From Desulfitobacterium metallireducens DSM 15288 (lineage in GTDB: Bacteria > Bacillota > Desulfitobacteriia > Desulfitobacteriales > Desulfitobacteriaceae): 64,000 nt of DNA. This document shows positions 45,117 through 53,439 of this stretch, one piece after another. The notes beneath the pieces were generated by a model. The model saw nothing but the letters and a program-made list of their open reading frames with translations, did no database searches and was not told where the DNA came from. The stretch's first letter is position 1; each line of letters begins with the position of its first letter. Both the position numbers and the translations under genes were made by a program. The stretch covers positions 496,001 through 560,000 of the forward strand of contig NZ_CP007032.1 in the NCBI RefSeq assembly GCF_000231405.2, written 5' to 3'.

Positions 45117-45157
45117 AAGGTCCTTGAACGACGAGATGTTATTCAAGGACCTTTTTT
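45117..45157. terminator. Terminator of the glnQ-type operon
   Basis: AAAGGTCCTTGAA pairs with TTCAAGGACCTTT, followed by T-tract. Confidence 0.85.
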
Positions 45158-45286
45158 AACGTTCTTTAGTAGAAAGTAGGACTTGACTATAGTAACTAAG
45201 TGATAAAAATATACGTGCTTGAATAAAGTAAGTAGATATAATAAAATAGCCATAAATGATAGAATAGGAAGAGGAGATTAAAAATC

Positions 45287-45667
45287 ATGAATTTTACTAA
45301 AGCAAGTGCATTCCAGGCTTTTCGAAAAATGGATAATGCATGTAATCCTGGATGCCAGTGTACACCTCTGTGTCAGTTATATGTTGCCAAGGAGATCATG
45401 AGTAAATCAGTAGAAACGGGTCAAAAATCTACTGATGATTTACCTAAGGACATTTTAGAGATGTTCAGGAGTATTCCGATTGTACCGGAGCGGTATAATC
45501 AGATGGAGCTCCATGACGCTTTTGAAGCGGTGCAAAATATTTGTGATAATTGTCCTGGTTTTGCCCATAGCCAATATTGTGTTGTTAATGTTGTTCTTAC
45601 GGCATTAGGGACTTTGGTTTATGGGAAAAGTTTCGTGAGTGAGAAGGATCAGGCTGCTAATGTGTGA
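45287..45667 (+). CDS. Small cysteine-rich protein of unknown function
   Basis: 126 residues; I do not recognise it. Two Cys groups, CNPGCQCTPLC (about 19-29) and CDNCPGFAHSQYC (about 86-98), could bind zinc or an iron-sulphur cluster. The middle is helical and charged, with no signal peptide or membrane span. AGAGGAGA precedes ATG 45287. A promoter of its own is likely because a terminator lies 130 bases upstream. It sits between the amino-acid importer and pflB, so a redox or nitrogen-linked role is possible but not shown. Confidence 0.6.
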   Translation: MNFTKASAFQAFRKMDNACNPGCQCTPLCQLYVAKEIMSKSVETGQKSTDDLPKDILEMFRSIPIVPERYNQMELHDAFEAVQNICDNCPGFAHSQYCVVNVVLTALGTLVYGKSFVSEKDQAANV

Positions 45668-45709
45668 TAATTTTGTTTATTTAGATTTTTGCGACTTAGT
45701 CCGTACCTC

Positions 45710-45738
45710 TTGCCAGAAGGTAAAGCCTTGATTATAAT
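45710..45738 (+). promoter_or_regulatory. Sigma-A promoter of pflB
   Basis: TTGCCA (45710-45715), 17-base spacer, TATAAT (45733-45738). A 90-base leader follows and then a terminator-like hairpin. Confidence 0.6.
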
Positions 45739-45825
45739 AGTGAATATCCATTAAGAGAAACGGTTACATGACTGGCGGAAATATTGTAGACTTAACTACG
45801 ATGAAGTGTAACTGGAGAAATGCCG

Positions 45826-45883
45826 ACCGCCTGGGCGATTATTTACAGGAATGTAAAATAATCGTTCAGGCGGTTTTTTATTT
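45826..45883 (+). terminator. Leader attenuator upstream of pflB
   Basis: A long stem ACCGCCTGGGCGATTATTT paired with AAATAATCGTTCAGGCGGT (two wobbles, one bulge), 5-base loop and T-tract. It lies between the promoter and the start of pflB, so pflB is probably controlled by read-through. Confidence 0.75.
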
Positions 45884-45923
45884 TCCTACACAAAAGCGAA
45901 ATGTGAAGGGGATGCACAAAGAG

Positions 45924-48194
45924 ATGGAACAAAAGACGATGCAGGAACTGAAAGAAAAGCAACAAAAGAATGAATGGCAGGGTTTCAAAGAGGGTTCATG
46001 GCAAACAAAAATTGATGTCCGTGACTTTATTCAAACGAACTATGCACCTTATTTAGGTGATGATCAATTTCTGAGTACTAAAACGGAGAAAACGGCGATT
46101 CTCTGGGCACAATGTCTAGAGTATTTGAAAAAAGAAAGAGATAATGGTGGCGTGTTAAGTATCGACACGAACCGGGTGACAGGAATCAATGCTTATGGCC
46201 CAGGATATATCCAACAGGAGAATGAAGTTATCGTGGGTCTTCAGACAGAGAAACCGCTAGAACGTTCTGTTAATCCTTTTGGGGGCTTAAGAATGGCCAA
46301 ACAGTCCTGTGAAGCGTATGGCGTTCATATGGACAAAACACAGGAAGAATTTTTTAGAAAATATCGGAAGACCCATAATGATGGTGTTTTTGATGCGTAT
46401 ACCCCAGAAATGCGTAAAGCGCGAGGCCATGCTATTATCACGGGATTGCCGGATGCCTACGGGCGGGGAAGAATCATAGGGGATTATCGGAGAGTGGCCT
46501 TATACGGAGTGAACACTTTAATTGAAGCCAAGGAAGCGGATTTATTGGTCTTGGTCAATGTTCCCATGAATGAGGAAAACATTCGTTTGCGTGAAGAAAT
46601 CAGAGAACAAATTAAAGCGCTCCATGAGCTTATCGAGATGGGGACAACGTATGGTTTTGATATTACTCGCCCGGCTAAGAATGCTCGAGAAGCTTTTCAA
46701 TGGGTGTATTTTGCTTATCTTGCTACAATCAAGGCAGAAAATGGCGCAGCGATGTCACTGGGAAGAGTAAGCACTTTCCTTGATATTTATGTAGAACGGG
46801 ATTTAGCACAGGGGGTTTTAACAGAGAAGGAAGCCCAAGAAATTGTGGATCAATTTATTATTAAGTTAAGGATGGCTCGTGAACTTCGGACTCCTGAATA
46901 TGAAGAACTTTTTGCGGGAGATCCCATGTGGATTACGGAATCTATTGGGGGGATGGGAGTAGATGGTCGGACCCTAGTCACCAAGAATTCCTATCGTTTT
47001 CTGCATACCCTCTATAATTTAGGTCCGGCTCCTGAACCGAACTTGACGGTTTTATGGTCAAAGGATTTGCCTGAGACGTTTAAACAATTTTGCGCAAAGG
47101 CTTCAATCGATACCAGTTCTATACAGTATGAAAATGATGATTTGATGCGTGAGTATTTCGAGGATGATTACGGGATTGCCTGCTGTGTCTCCGCAATGAA
47201 GATCGGCTATCAAATGCAGTTATTCGGCGCCCGAACAAATCTCGCTAAGATATTACTCCTCGCTATCAATGGCGGTAAAGATGAAAAAACAGGGGAACAA
47301 TTAACACCGGAAATTCCTGCTATTGAGGATGAGGTGCTCGATTTCGATAAAGTAAAAGAGAACTTTGATTTTCTTCAAGATTGGGTTTCTAAACTTTACA
47401 TTAACACGCTCAATATTATTCATTACATGCATGACAAATATGCCTATGAAAGAATACAAATGGCCTTGCATGACAGTAACGTGGAACGGGTTATGGCTCT
47501 TGGAATTGCTGGCTTTTCAGTGGTTGTAGATTCCTTTAGCGCCATCAAGTATGCTAAAGTCTATCCGATTCGCAATGAACAAGGGATCGCCATCGACTTT
47601 AGGATTGAAGGCGATTTCCCGAAATACGGAAATGATGATGATCGTGTCGACCAAATGGGCGTGGATCTCGTGAAAAGTTTTAGTGAAAATTTAAAGAAAT
47701 ACCCTGCTCACCGCCATGCTAAGCATACGCTTTCAGTTTTGACTATTACGTCAAATGTCATGTATGGTAAGAAAACAGGGGCTACACCGGATGGACGTAA
47801 AAAAGGAGAACCCTTTGCACCTGGGGCGAACCCGATGCATGGACGCGATACAAATGGCGCTTTAGCAAGCTTGAACTCCGTTGCGAAGCTCCCTTATGAA
47901 GCATGTATGGATGGAATTAGTAATACGTTCTCAATCGTACCTAAAGCTTTAGGTAAAGCACCAGAAGAGCGGGAGAAAAACCTAATCCAGCTTTTTGATG
48001 GCTACTTTGGTCAACGGGCTCACCACTTAAATGTTAATGTCATGGACCGAGCCTTATTAGAGAAGGCTATGGAAGAACCTGAAAACTATCCTCAGTTAAC
48101 GGTCAGGGTCTCCGGTTATGCTGTGCATTTTACGAAGCTCAGTAAGGCGCATCAACTTGAGGTTATTAAGAGAACGTTTTTCGAAAGAATGTAA
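45924..48194 (+). CDS. pflB: Pyruvate formate-lyase (formate C-acetyltransferase)
   Basis: About 756 residues. Active-site pair in [13 protein letters not shown] (Cys-Cys) and the glycyl-radical site RVSGYAVHF near the C-terminus identify true PFL, together with [17 protein letters not shown]. It splits pyruvate and CoA into acetyl-CoA and formate without oxygen, once the radical is made by PflA. An open frame runs back to 45768, but that includes the leader hairpin, so the start is ATG 45924 (or 45912, which touches AAGGGG). pflA follows after 360 bases holding a decayed gene. Confidence 0.95.
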   Translation: MEQKTMQELKEKQQKNEWQGFKEGSWQTKIDVRDFIQTNYAPYLGDDQFLSTKTEKTAILWAQCLEYLKKERDNGGVLSIDTNRVTGINAYGPGYIQQENEVIVGLQTEKPLERSVNPFGGLRMAKQSCEAYGVHMDKTQEEFFRKYRKTHNDGVFDAYTPEMRKARGHAIITGLPDAYGRGRIIGDYRRVALYGVNTLIEAKEADLLVLVNVPMNEENIRLREEIREQIKALHELIEMGTTYGFDITRPAKNAREAFQWVYFAYLATIKAENGAAMSLGRVSTFLDIYVERDLAQGVLTEKEAQEIVDQFIIKLRMARELRTPEYEELFAGDPMWITESIGGMGVDGRTLVTKNSYRFLHTLYNLGPAPEPNLTVLWSKDLPETFKQFCAKASIDTSSIQYENDDLMREYFEDDYGIACCVSAMKIGYQMQLFGARTNLAKILLLAINGGKDEKTGEQLTPEIPAIEDEVLDFDKVKENFDFLQDWVSKLYINTLNIIHYMHDKYAYERIQMALHDSNVERVMALGIAGFSVVVDSFSAIKYAKVYPIRNEQGIAIDFRIEGDFPKYGNDDDRVDQMGVDLVKSFSENLKKYPAHRHAKHTLSVLTITSNVMYGKKTGATPDGRKKGEPFAPGANPMHGRDTNGALASLNSVAKLPYEACMDGISNTFSIVPKALGKAPEEREKNLIQLFDGYFGQRAHHLNVNVMDRALLEKAMEEPENYPQLTVRVSGYAVHFTKLSKAHQLEVIKRTFFERM

Positions 48195-48503
48195 GCAAGA
48201 CTGTAATCGTAACTCGCTCCGAAGAATTGTTAAACCTTCGAAGAATTACCTTAGTAAAGAAACCCTTAACAGCCGAAGGATTTTGATTTACAGGAGAGAA
48301 CGGCTTCTAAGCAAGCGGTTACCAGACTGCTCGAAAAGTACGTAGAGGAGACGGGTTGGGAACAGGACGTTTCCAACCGCCAACAGAGCCATGGACGGCG
48401 ATTTTGGCGGGTACCCGTCGGAGCGCAGGGCTTGAGCGCTAGTCTGGTCCGCGAAGCTTACAGAGTGAACGATGTAAAGCAAATCCTGGAGAGATTAGCT
48501 TAA
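48173..48503 (+). pseudogene. Frameshifted gene remnant between pflB and pflA
   Basis: Not recognised. One frame (from about 48173) gives KTVIVTRSEELLNLRRITLV and KKPLTAEGF and stops at 48278-48280 (TGA). After a one-base shift in the TTTT run there, it continues as DLQERTASKQAVTRLLEKYV through RFWRVPVGAQ and EAYRVNDVKQILERLA to TAA 48501-48503. Read together it makes a plausible charged protein of about 105 residues, but there is no ATG/GTG start (only TTG 48227, without ribosome site). The second half is richer in GC than its surroundings. Confidence 0.4.
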
Positions 48504-48556
48504 AGTGATATCAAACGAAAGCCACAAGCTCTGACTATAAGCAAAGGAGGATACGT

Positions 48557-49282
48557 ATGAAGGGAAGAATTCATTCGATCGAGAGTTTTGGAACGGTGGA
48601 CGGACCTGGAATTCGGTGTGTGGTTTTCCTTCAAGGGTGTTCTCTGAGATGTCGGTATTGTCATAATCCGGATACTTGGGATTGTCAGGGTGGACAAGAA
48701 ATCGATTCTGAGGAGGTCGTTCAAAAAGTACTTCGCTTTAAATCCTATTTTGGGGAAAAGGGAGGAATCACTTTATCAGGGGGTGAGCCTCTACTTCAGC
48801 CCGACTTCGCTGCGGCGATTTTAAAGAGATGTAAAGAAGAGGGGATTCATACTGCTGTGGATACTTCAGGTTGGGTGGATATTTCTGCATTGGATAAGGT
48901 TCTCCCCTATACTGATCTCTTCCTCTTAGACATTAAGGGTTTAAATGAAGAAAACTATACGTGGATAACGGGCCAGAAGACTCAAAAATTCCATGAGGCT
49001 CTTCAGTTGATTAAAGAAAAGAAAACGGATCTTTGGTTACGGTATGTTGTTTTACCTGGGATCAATGATACGGATCAGCATCGAGAAAAGTTAAAAGAGT
49101 TTGTTCAGGCTTTATCGCCACAAGTTCAAAATGTTGAGTTGCTTCCTTACCATCCCTTAGGAATTCACAAATGGGAAAAACTTGGTTTGAAGTACACGCT
49201 GTATGATCTTGAAATACCAAACCAAGATAAGATCGATCAGTTTTCTCATGATGTATACAGTGTTTTTAAAAGAAATGACTAG
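48557..49282 (+). CDS. pflA: Pyruvate formate-lyase activating enzyme
   Basis: 241 residues, radical SAM enzyme. Cluster motif CSLRCRYCHNPDTW (CxxxCxxC, about 30-37) after SFGTVDGPGIRCVVFLQG, then SGGEPLLQPDF and DTSGW, as in PflA. It uses SAM and a 4Fe-4S cluster to form the glycyl radical on PflB. AAAGGAGG precedes ATG 48557. A GTATAC element for the next unit lies inside its last codons. Confidence 0.95.
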   Translation: MKGRIHSIESFGTVDGPGIRCVVFLQGCSLRCRYCHNPDTWDCQGGQEIDSEEVVQKVLRFKSYFGEKGGITLSGGEPLLQPDFAAAILKRCKEEGIHTAVDTSGWVDISALDKVLPYTDLFLLDIKGLNEENYTWITGQKTQKFHEALQLIKEKKTDLWLRYVVLPGINDTDQHREKLKEFVQALSPQVQNVELLPYHPLGIHKWEKLGLKYTLYDLEIPNQDKIDQFSHDVYSVFKRND

Positions 49283-49308
49283 TCGGATGCTTAAGTATAC
49301 GCTATAAT
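49253..49308 (+). promoter_or_regulatory. GTATAC-type promoter of the amt1-glnB unit
   Basis: GTATACAGTGTTTT (from 49253, within the end of pflA), TAGTCG at 49280-49285 and TATAAT at 49303-49308 with 17 bases between. Distance from element to -10 is 50, as at the other sites. Confidence 0.55.
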
Positions 49309-49365
49309 AAGGTCATCGAAAGCGAAGTGATATTCACTTCCTGCGAATTCTCAAGAATGGCAAAG

Positions 49366-49418
49366 GCGCCATATAGTTATCTGGGATGACCAGATAATTA
49401 TATGGCGCTATTTTTTTT
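49366..49418 (+). terminator. First leader terminator of amt1, with GCAAAGGCGC box
   Basis: A 19-bp stem GCGCCATATAGTTATCTGG with one wobble, loop GATGA, then TATTTTTTTT. GCAAAGGCGC at 49360-49369 overlaps the base. A small GAAGTGA/TCACTTC hairpin (49324-49340) lies before it. Confidence 0.85.
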
Positions 49419-49463
49419 GCTAATTTTACGAGGGGTTTAGTTGAGAAGCGTGTTCAGGTGAAG

Positions 49464-49502
49464 TTTAGAGTTTTAGAGTTTTAGAGTTTTAGAGTTTTAG
49501 AG
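49464..49502 (+). repeat. Tandem TTTTAGAG repeats in the amt1 leader
   Basis: Four perfect TTTTAGAG units preceded by one TTTAGAG unit, 39 bases, in the RNA between two leader terminators. Each gives UAG and GAG triplets with 8-base periodicity; further AAG/CAG/GAG triplets flank it (GAGAAGCG, TTCAGGTGAAG before; CGAAGTCGAGAG after). Confidence 0.9.
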
Positions 49503-49587
49503 TTCGAAGTCGAGAGTAAAATCTGTGACCAAGGTCACTTCATATGAGTGGGCACCAAACTATTGTTTGGAGAGTAAAAAGTGATTA

Positions 49588-49634
49588 AGAGAGCCCTTAT
49601 CCGTAAGGATAGGTGTGCTCTCTTCTTTTTTAAA
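49588..49634 (+). terminator. Second leader terminator of amt1
   Basis: AGAGAGC pairs with GCTCTCT around an inner hairpin CCTTA-TCCG-TAAGG, then TCTTTTTT. Upstream are a CCAAAC-TATT-GTTTGG hairpin and AGTGATTAAGAGAGCC, both repeated in the 55 kb leader. Confidence 0.75.
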
Positions 49635-49746
49635 AAAATACAGAAGAATCGATCTCAAGTCAAACTGTTAAGGAGGTGATGCCCTACTGAATGGGCAAGA
49701 AGACTCACACGTAATTTGGGGGATAAATAAACAAGGGGGTAAAACA

Positions 49747-51138
49747 ATGAAAAAATTATGGACTTTATTAATTGCTCTTATAAGTATGTTAGCGCTTCCT
49801 GCATCGGTTTTTGCGGCAGACGGCTCGGTGATTGATACCGGGGATACCAGTTTTATTATTATTTCAACGGCTTTGGTTCTTCTGATGACTCCAGGTTTGG
49901 CTCTTTTCTATGGGGGTATGGTCAGAAAGAAAAATGTATTAAGTACGACCATGCATAGTTTTATTATTATGGCTTTAGCCTCAGTTCAATGGGTTGTAAT
50001 TGGTTTTACGTTAGCCTTTGGTCCAGATCAAAGCGGTTTCATCGGTGCTTTAAACTGGTTGGGCCTTTCCGGAGTAGGTATTGATCCTAATCCTGATTAT
50101 GCAGCAACGATTCCCTTTATTGTCTTTATGGCTTTTCAAATGATGTTTGCCATCATTACACCCGCTTTAATTACAGGTTCGATTGCGGAACGGATGAGAT
50201 TTCCCGCTTTCCTGGTCTTTATTCTCTTATGGATGACCTTCGTTTATGACCCCTTGGCTCACTGGGTTTGGGGCGTTGGCGGATTCCTTCGTACGATGGG
50301 AGCTCTCGACTTTGCAGGAGGTACAGTTGTTCATATTAGTTCCGGTGTTTCCGGTTTAGTTGCGGCGTTAGTCCTGGGTAAACGTAAGGGATATGGGAAA
50401 GAACCGATGGCTCCTCATCAAATTCCAATGACGGTTTTGGGGGCAGGGTTACTTTGGTTCGGCTGGTTTGGTTTTAATGCTGGGAGTGCTCTCGGAGCGA
50501 ATGGCTTAGCAGGAATCGCTCTTGTCACAACAAATACCTCGGCAGCGATAGGAGCTTTAGCTTGGATGGCTGCAGAATGGCTCCATCGCGGGAAACCAAC
50601 GGTTCTTGGGGCGGCAAGTGGTGCAGTCGCTGGTTTAGTTGCTATTACACCTGGCGCAGGATTTGTTACTCCAATGGCATCTATCCTAATCGGTTTGGTC
50701 GGAGGAATTATCTGCTACTTTGCAGTGAGCGTTCTTAAAGCGAAATTAGGTTATGATGATGCACTCGATGCCTTTGGCTGCCATGGCATTGGCGGAATCT
50801 GGGGGGCTTTAGCAACAGGGTTATTTGCGACCAAAACAATCAATCCTGCCGGAGCTGATGGCCTTTTGTATGGCAATCCTACACAATTAGGAATTCAAGC
50901 TTTAAGTGTTGTTGTCACGATTGTTCTTGCAGCTGCTGCAACTTTCGTCATTCTAAAAGGGGTTGGAGTATTTATAAAATTACGGGCGACTGATGAAGAA
51001 GAGGAGACAGGATTGGATTTGTCCATGCATGGAGAAGAAGCGTATTCAGATTTTATTGGCAATGAAATTTTGTTATCCGTAGTTCCTTCTAAATCAATGG
51101 CTTTTAATCCAATTATCAGTAAACAACCGTCTCATTAA
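49747..51138 (+). CDS. amt: Ammonium transporter, signal-peptide type (Amt1)
   Basis: 463 residues. A cleavable-looking signal peptide (ends near VFAADG, about residue 24) then eleven spans of the Amt/Mep family. The channel shows QMMFAIITPAL, GGTVVHISSGVSGLVAAL (first pore His) and DAFGCHGIGGIWG (second pore His), so the twin-His site is intact. It passes ammonium into the cell and is normally plugged by a PII protein, whose gene follows 50 bases later. The leader has two terminators and NAG repeats. Confidence 0.95.
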   Translation: MKKLWTLLIALISMLALPASVFAADGSVIDTGDTSFIIISTALVLLMTPGLALFYGGMVRKKNVLSTTMHSFIIMALASVQWVVIGFTLAFGPDQSGFIGALNWLGLSGVGIDPNPDYAATIPFIVFMAFQMMFAIITPALITGSIAERMRFPAFLVFILLWMTFVYDPLAHWVWGVGGFLRTMGALDFAGGTVVHISSGVSGLVAALVLGKRKGYGKEPMAPHQIPMTVLGAGLLWFGWFGFNAGSALGANGLAGIALVTTNTSAAIGALAWMAAEWLHRGKPTVLGAASGAVAGLVAITPGAGFVTPMASILIGLVGGIICYFAVSVLKAKLGYDDALDAFGCHGIGGIWGALATGLFATKTINPAGADGLLYGNPTQLGIQALSVVVTIVLAAAATFVILKGVGVFIKLRATDEEEETGLDLSMHGEEAYSDFIGNEILLSVVPSKSMAFNPIISKQPSH

Positions 51139-51190
51139 AAAGAGATTTTGCTAAAACAGTACAAAACAGTAAAAGAGGGAGTGGAATGAC

Positions 51191-51529
51191 ATGAAAAAAA
51201 TAGAAGCGATTATCCGCCCGGGTAAGTTAGATCATGTTAAAGATGCCTTAGATCAATGTGGGGTGAAAGGACTAACGGTTAGCCAAGTCATCGGAGCGGG
51301 AAACCAGAAGGGACATACTCAGGTTTATCGCGGAGTAGAGTATTCGACCTATTTGCTTCCGAAAGTGAAAATCGAAGTCGTTGTATCCAATAACAACTGC
51401 GATGAAGTCATAAAAGTTCTTACTGAAGCCGCTAGGACAGGAGAAATTGGAGATGGAAAGATTTTTGTTACCTCAATCGAAAATGTCATAAAAATTAGAA
51501 CAGGGGAAACTGGAGAACAAGCGCTCTAG
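51191..51529 (+). CDS. glnB: Nitrogen regulatory PII protein with Tyr51
   Basis: 112 residues, trimeric [23 protein letters not shown] start, T-loop about 37-55 with Tyr51 in RGVEYSTY, B-loop TGEIGDGKIFV and C-loop KIRTGETGEQAL. It binds ATP/ADP and 2-oxoglutarate and should gate Amt1, encoded just upstream. Tyr51 is the uridylylation site in proteobacteria; whether it is modified here is not known. The ribosome site is AGAGGGAGTGG. Confidence 0.95.
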   Translation: MKKIEAIIRPGKLDHVKDALDQCGVKGLTVSQVIGAGNQKGHTQVYRGVEYSTYLLPKVKIEVVVSNNNCDEVIKVLTEAARTGEIGDGKIFVTSIENVIKIRTGETGEQAL

Positions 51530-51566
51530 TCAGAGCTAAGGTAGGGTAAGGTGAATTAACGAGATA

Positions 51567-51623
51567 GTATACAGTATTCAAAAGTTCAAACCTATAGACG
51601 CCTCTTTGAGCTCGTGCTATAAT
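51567..51623 (+). promoter_or_regulatory. GTATAC-type promoter of amt2
   Basis: GTATACAGTATTC at 51567-51579, TAGACG at 51595-51600 and TATAAT at 51618-51623 with a 17-base spacer. Confidence 0.6.
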
Positions 51624-51661
51624 CAAAATCGCTAAGACATTTATGATTTAGTGAGAGCAAT

Positions 51662-51708
51662 GGGGCTCTAGAAAAGCATTCGCTTTTTTAGAGCCTCTTT
51701 TTGTTTTT
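51662..51708 (+). terminator. Leader terminator of amt2, with GCAATGGGGC box
   Basis: A 16-bp stem GGGGCTCTAGAAAAGC paired with GCTTTTTTAGAGCCTC (two wobbles), loop ATTC, then TTTTTG. GCAATGGGGC at 51657-51666 overlaps its base. It precedes the gene, so it is an attenuator. Confidence 0.8.
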
Positions 51709-51746
51709 CTTTTGATTTAGCTCTTATTTTTAAGGAGGTTTTCGGC

Positions 51747-53006
51747 ATGAATTTCAATACTGGAGATATCACTTTTGTGCTCATGAGTACCGCACTTGTT
51801 TTTTTAATGACTCCGGGATTGGCCTTTTTCTATGGGGGAATGGTGCGAAAACGCCATGTACTTTCGATCATGATGCAAAGTTTTGTAGCTATCGGGGTAG
51901 TCACGGTAATTTGGACTTTGTTCGGATATTCTTTGGCTTTTGGAACGGATCATGGACATTTGCTGGGGAGTTTTGATTGGTTTGCTTTAAAGGGAGTGGG
52001 GTTAAACCCAAACCCAGATTATGCTCCAACCATTCCCCATCTACTCTTCTTTCTGTTTCAACTCATGTTCGCCATTATTACGCCAGCTGTTATCAGTGGA
52101 GCAATGGCTGAAAGAATGCGCTTCCCTGCCTTCTTACTCTTCACTGCGCTATGGACTATTGTTGTCTATGTTCCACTGTCCCATTGGGTCTGGGGTACAG
52201 GGGGATGGTTGCGAAATCTCGGACTGATGGATTTCGCAGGAGGAACTGTTGTTGAAATGGCTTCGGGTGTTTCTGGATTGGTGGCAGCGCTTGTTGTGGG
52301 TAGACGGTTAAGAAGTAAAGAAGATTTAGCCATACCCCATAACATGCCAAATGTGCTGTTAGGGGGAGGACTTTTGTGGTTTGGCTGGTTTGGATTTAAT
52401 GCAGGTGGAGCGATGGGGGCTAATTCGATTGCGGTCCTGGCCTTTGTGACAACTCAGCTAGCAGGAGCAACTGGGTTGATAGGTTGGGCTCTCATCGAGT
52501 GGTTTCAGCATCGTAAAGTTACCGTCTTTGGCGTGATCAGCGGCGCCCTTTCAGGGTTGGTCGCCATCACACCCGCCTCGGGCTTTGTCTCTCCAACTAG
52601 TGCCCTTTTGATCGGATTTGTTGCCGGAGGACTTTGTTATTTAGGGGTTAGTGTTTTAAAGACGAGATTGGGTTATGATGATGCTCTCGATGTTTTTGGA
52701 ATTCATGGTATTGGAGGAACTTGGGGGACAATTGCTACAGGGATATTTGCCGATCTCTCCCTCAATCCCCAAGGTAAAAATGGTCTCATCAATGGGGGAG
52801 GATTTGAAGCGCTTCTCATTCAACTGCTTGCTGTAGTTGTGACTTATGCGTTTGTCGGAGGAATAACCTGGTTCCTTTTAAAGGTGATTGCGGTCTTTAC
52901 GCCTTTAAAAGCAACAGATGAAGAGCAAGTCAATGGGCTTGATTTAACCCAGCATGGAGAAAATGCTTACCCCGACTTTGAATATAGCGAGAACTATATC
53001 ATGTAA
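51747..53006 (+). CDS. amt: Ammonium transporter without signal peptide, Glu variant (Amt2)
   Basis: 419 residues of the Amt/Mep family, without the N-terminal extension of Amt1. The first pore position reads GGTVVEMASGVSGLVAAL, with Glu where Amt1 and AmtB have His; the second pore His is kept (DVFGIHGIGGTWG). His-to-Glu at this site is known in fungal Mep1/Mep3 and changes selectivity and capacity. AAGGAGG precedes ATG 51747. A PII gene converges on it 8 bases beyond the stop. Confidence 0.93.
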   Translation: MNFNTGDITFVLMSTALVFLMTPGLAFFYGGMVRKRHVLSIMMQSFVAIGVVTVIWTLFGYSLAFGTDHGHLLGSFDWFALKGVGLNPNPDYAPTIPHLLFFLFQLMFAIITPAVISGAMAERMRFPAFLLFTALWTIVVYVPLSHWVWGTGGWLRNLGLMDFAGGTVVEMASGVSGLVAALVVGRRLRSKEDLAIPHNMPNVLLGGGLLWFGWFGFNAGGAMGANSIAVLAFVTTQLAGATGLIGWALIEWFQHRKVTVFGVISGALSGLVAITPASGFVSPTSALLIGFVAGGLCYLGVSVLKTRLGYDDALDVFGIHGIGGTWGTIATGIFADLSLNPQGKNGLINGGGFEALLIQLLAVVVTYAFVGGITWFLLKVIAVFTPLKATDEEQVNGLDLTQHGENAYPDFEYSENYIM

Positions 53007-53013
53007 AAGGATC

Positions 53014-53364
<351 letters not shown>

Positions 53365-53439
53365 CTAAAATTACTTCGTATGATTAACTTAACAAAAAAC
53401 CACGCATTAATAAAGAAATTTATCAAAGGAGGTGTCGTT

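Noticed and set aside
45210-45241. Another GTATAC-type promoter before the Cys-rich gene
   Set aside because: The sequence is ATATACG with the TATAAT-like box only about 23 bases away, so neither element nor spacing matches.
45768-45911. N-terminal extension of PflB
   Set aside because: The extension would translate the terminator hairpin; PFL homologues begin close to the MEQKTMQEL segment.
48288-48482. Minus-strand open frame of 64 codons between pflB and pflA
   Set aside because: No ribosome site and an improbable composition; it is the shadow of the degenerate plus-strand frame.
49464-49502. TRAP (tryptophan attenuation protein) binding site
   Set aside because: TRAP sites have about 11 (G/U)AG triplets with 2-3 base spacers; here UAG-to-UAG spacing is 5 and no mtrB or trp gene is near. 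HutP-type reading fits the neighbourhood better, though not proven.
40305-51623. GTATAC element as an NtcA site (GTA-N8-TAC)
   Set aside because: None of the copies has TAC at the right distance; the conserved part continues as ARTRTTY instead.
40360-51708. ANTAR-responsive tandem hairpins before amt genes
   Set aside because: ANTAR targets need two hairpins with hexanucleotide loops of defined bases before the terminator. The hutP-like and MCP leaders are too short for this and no ANTAR-domain protein is in the window.
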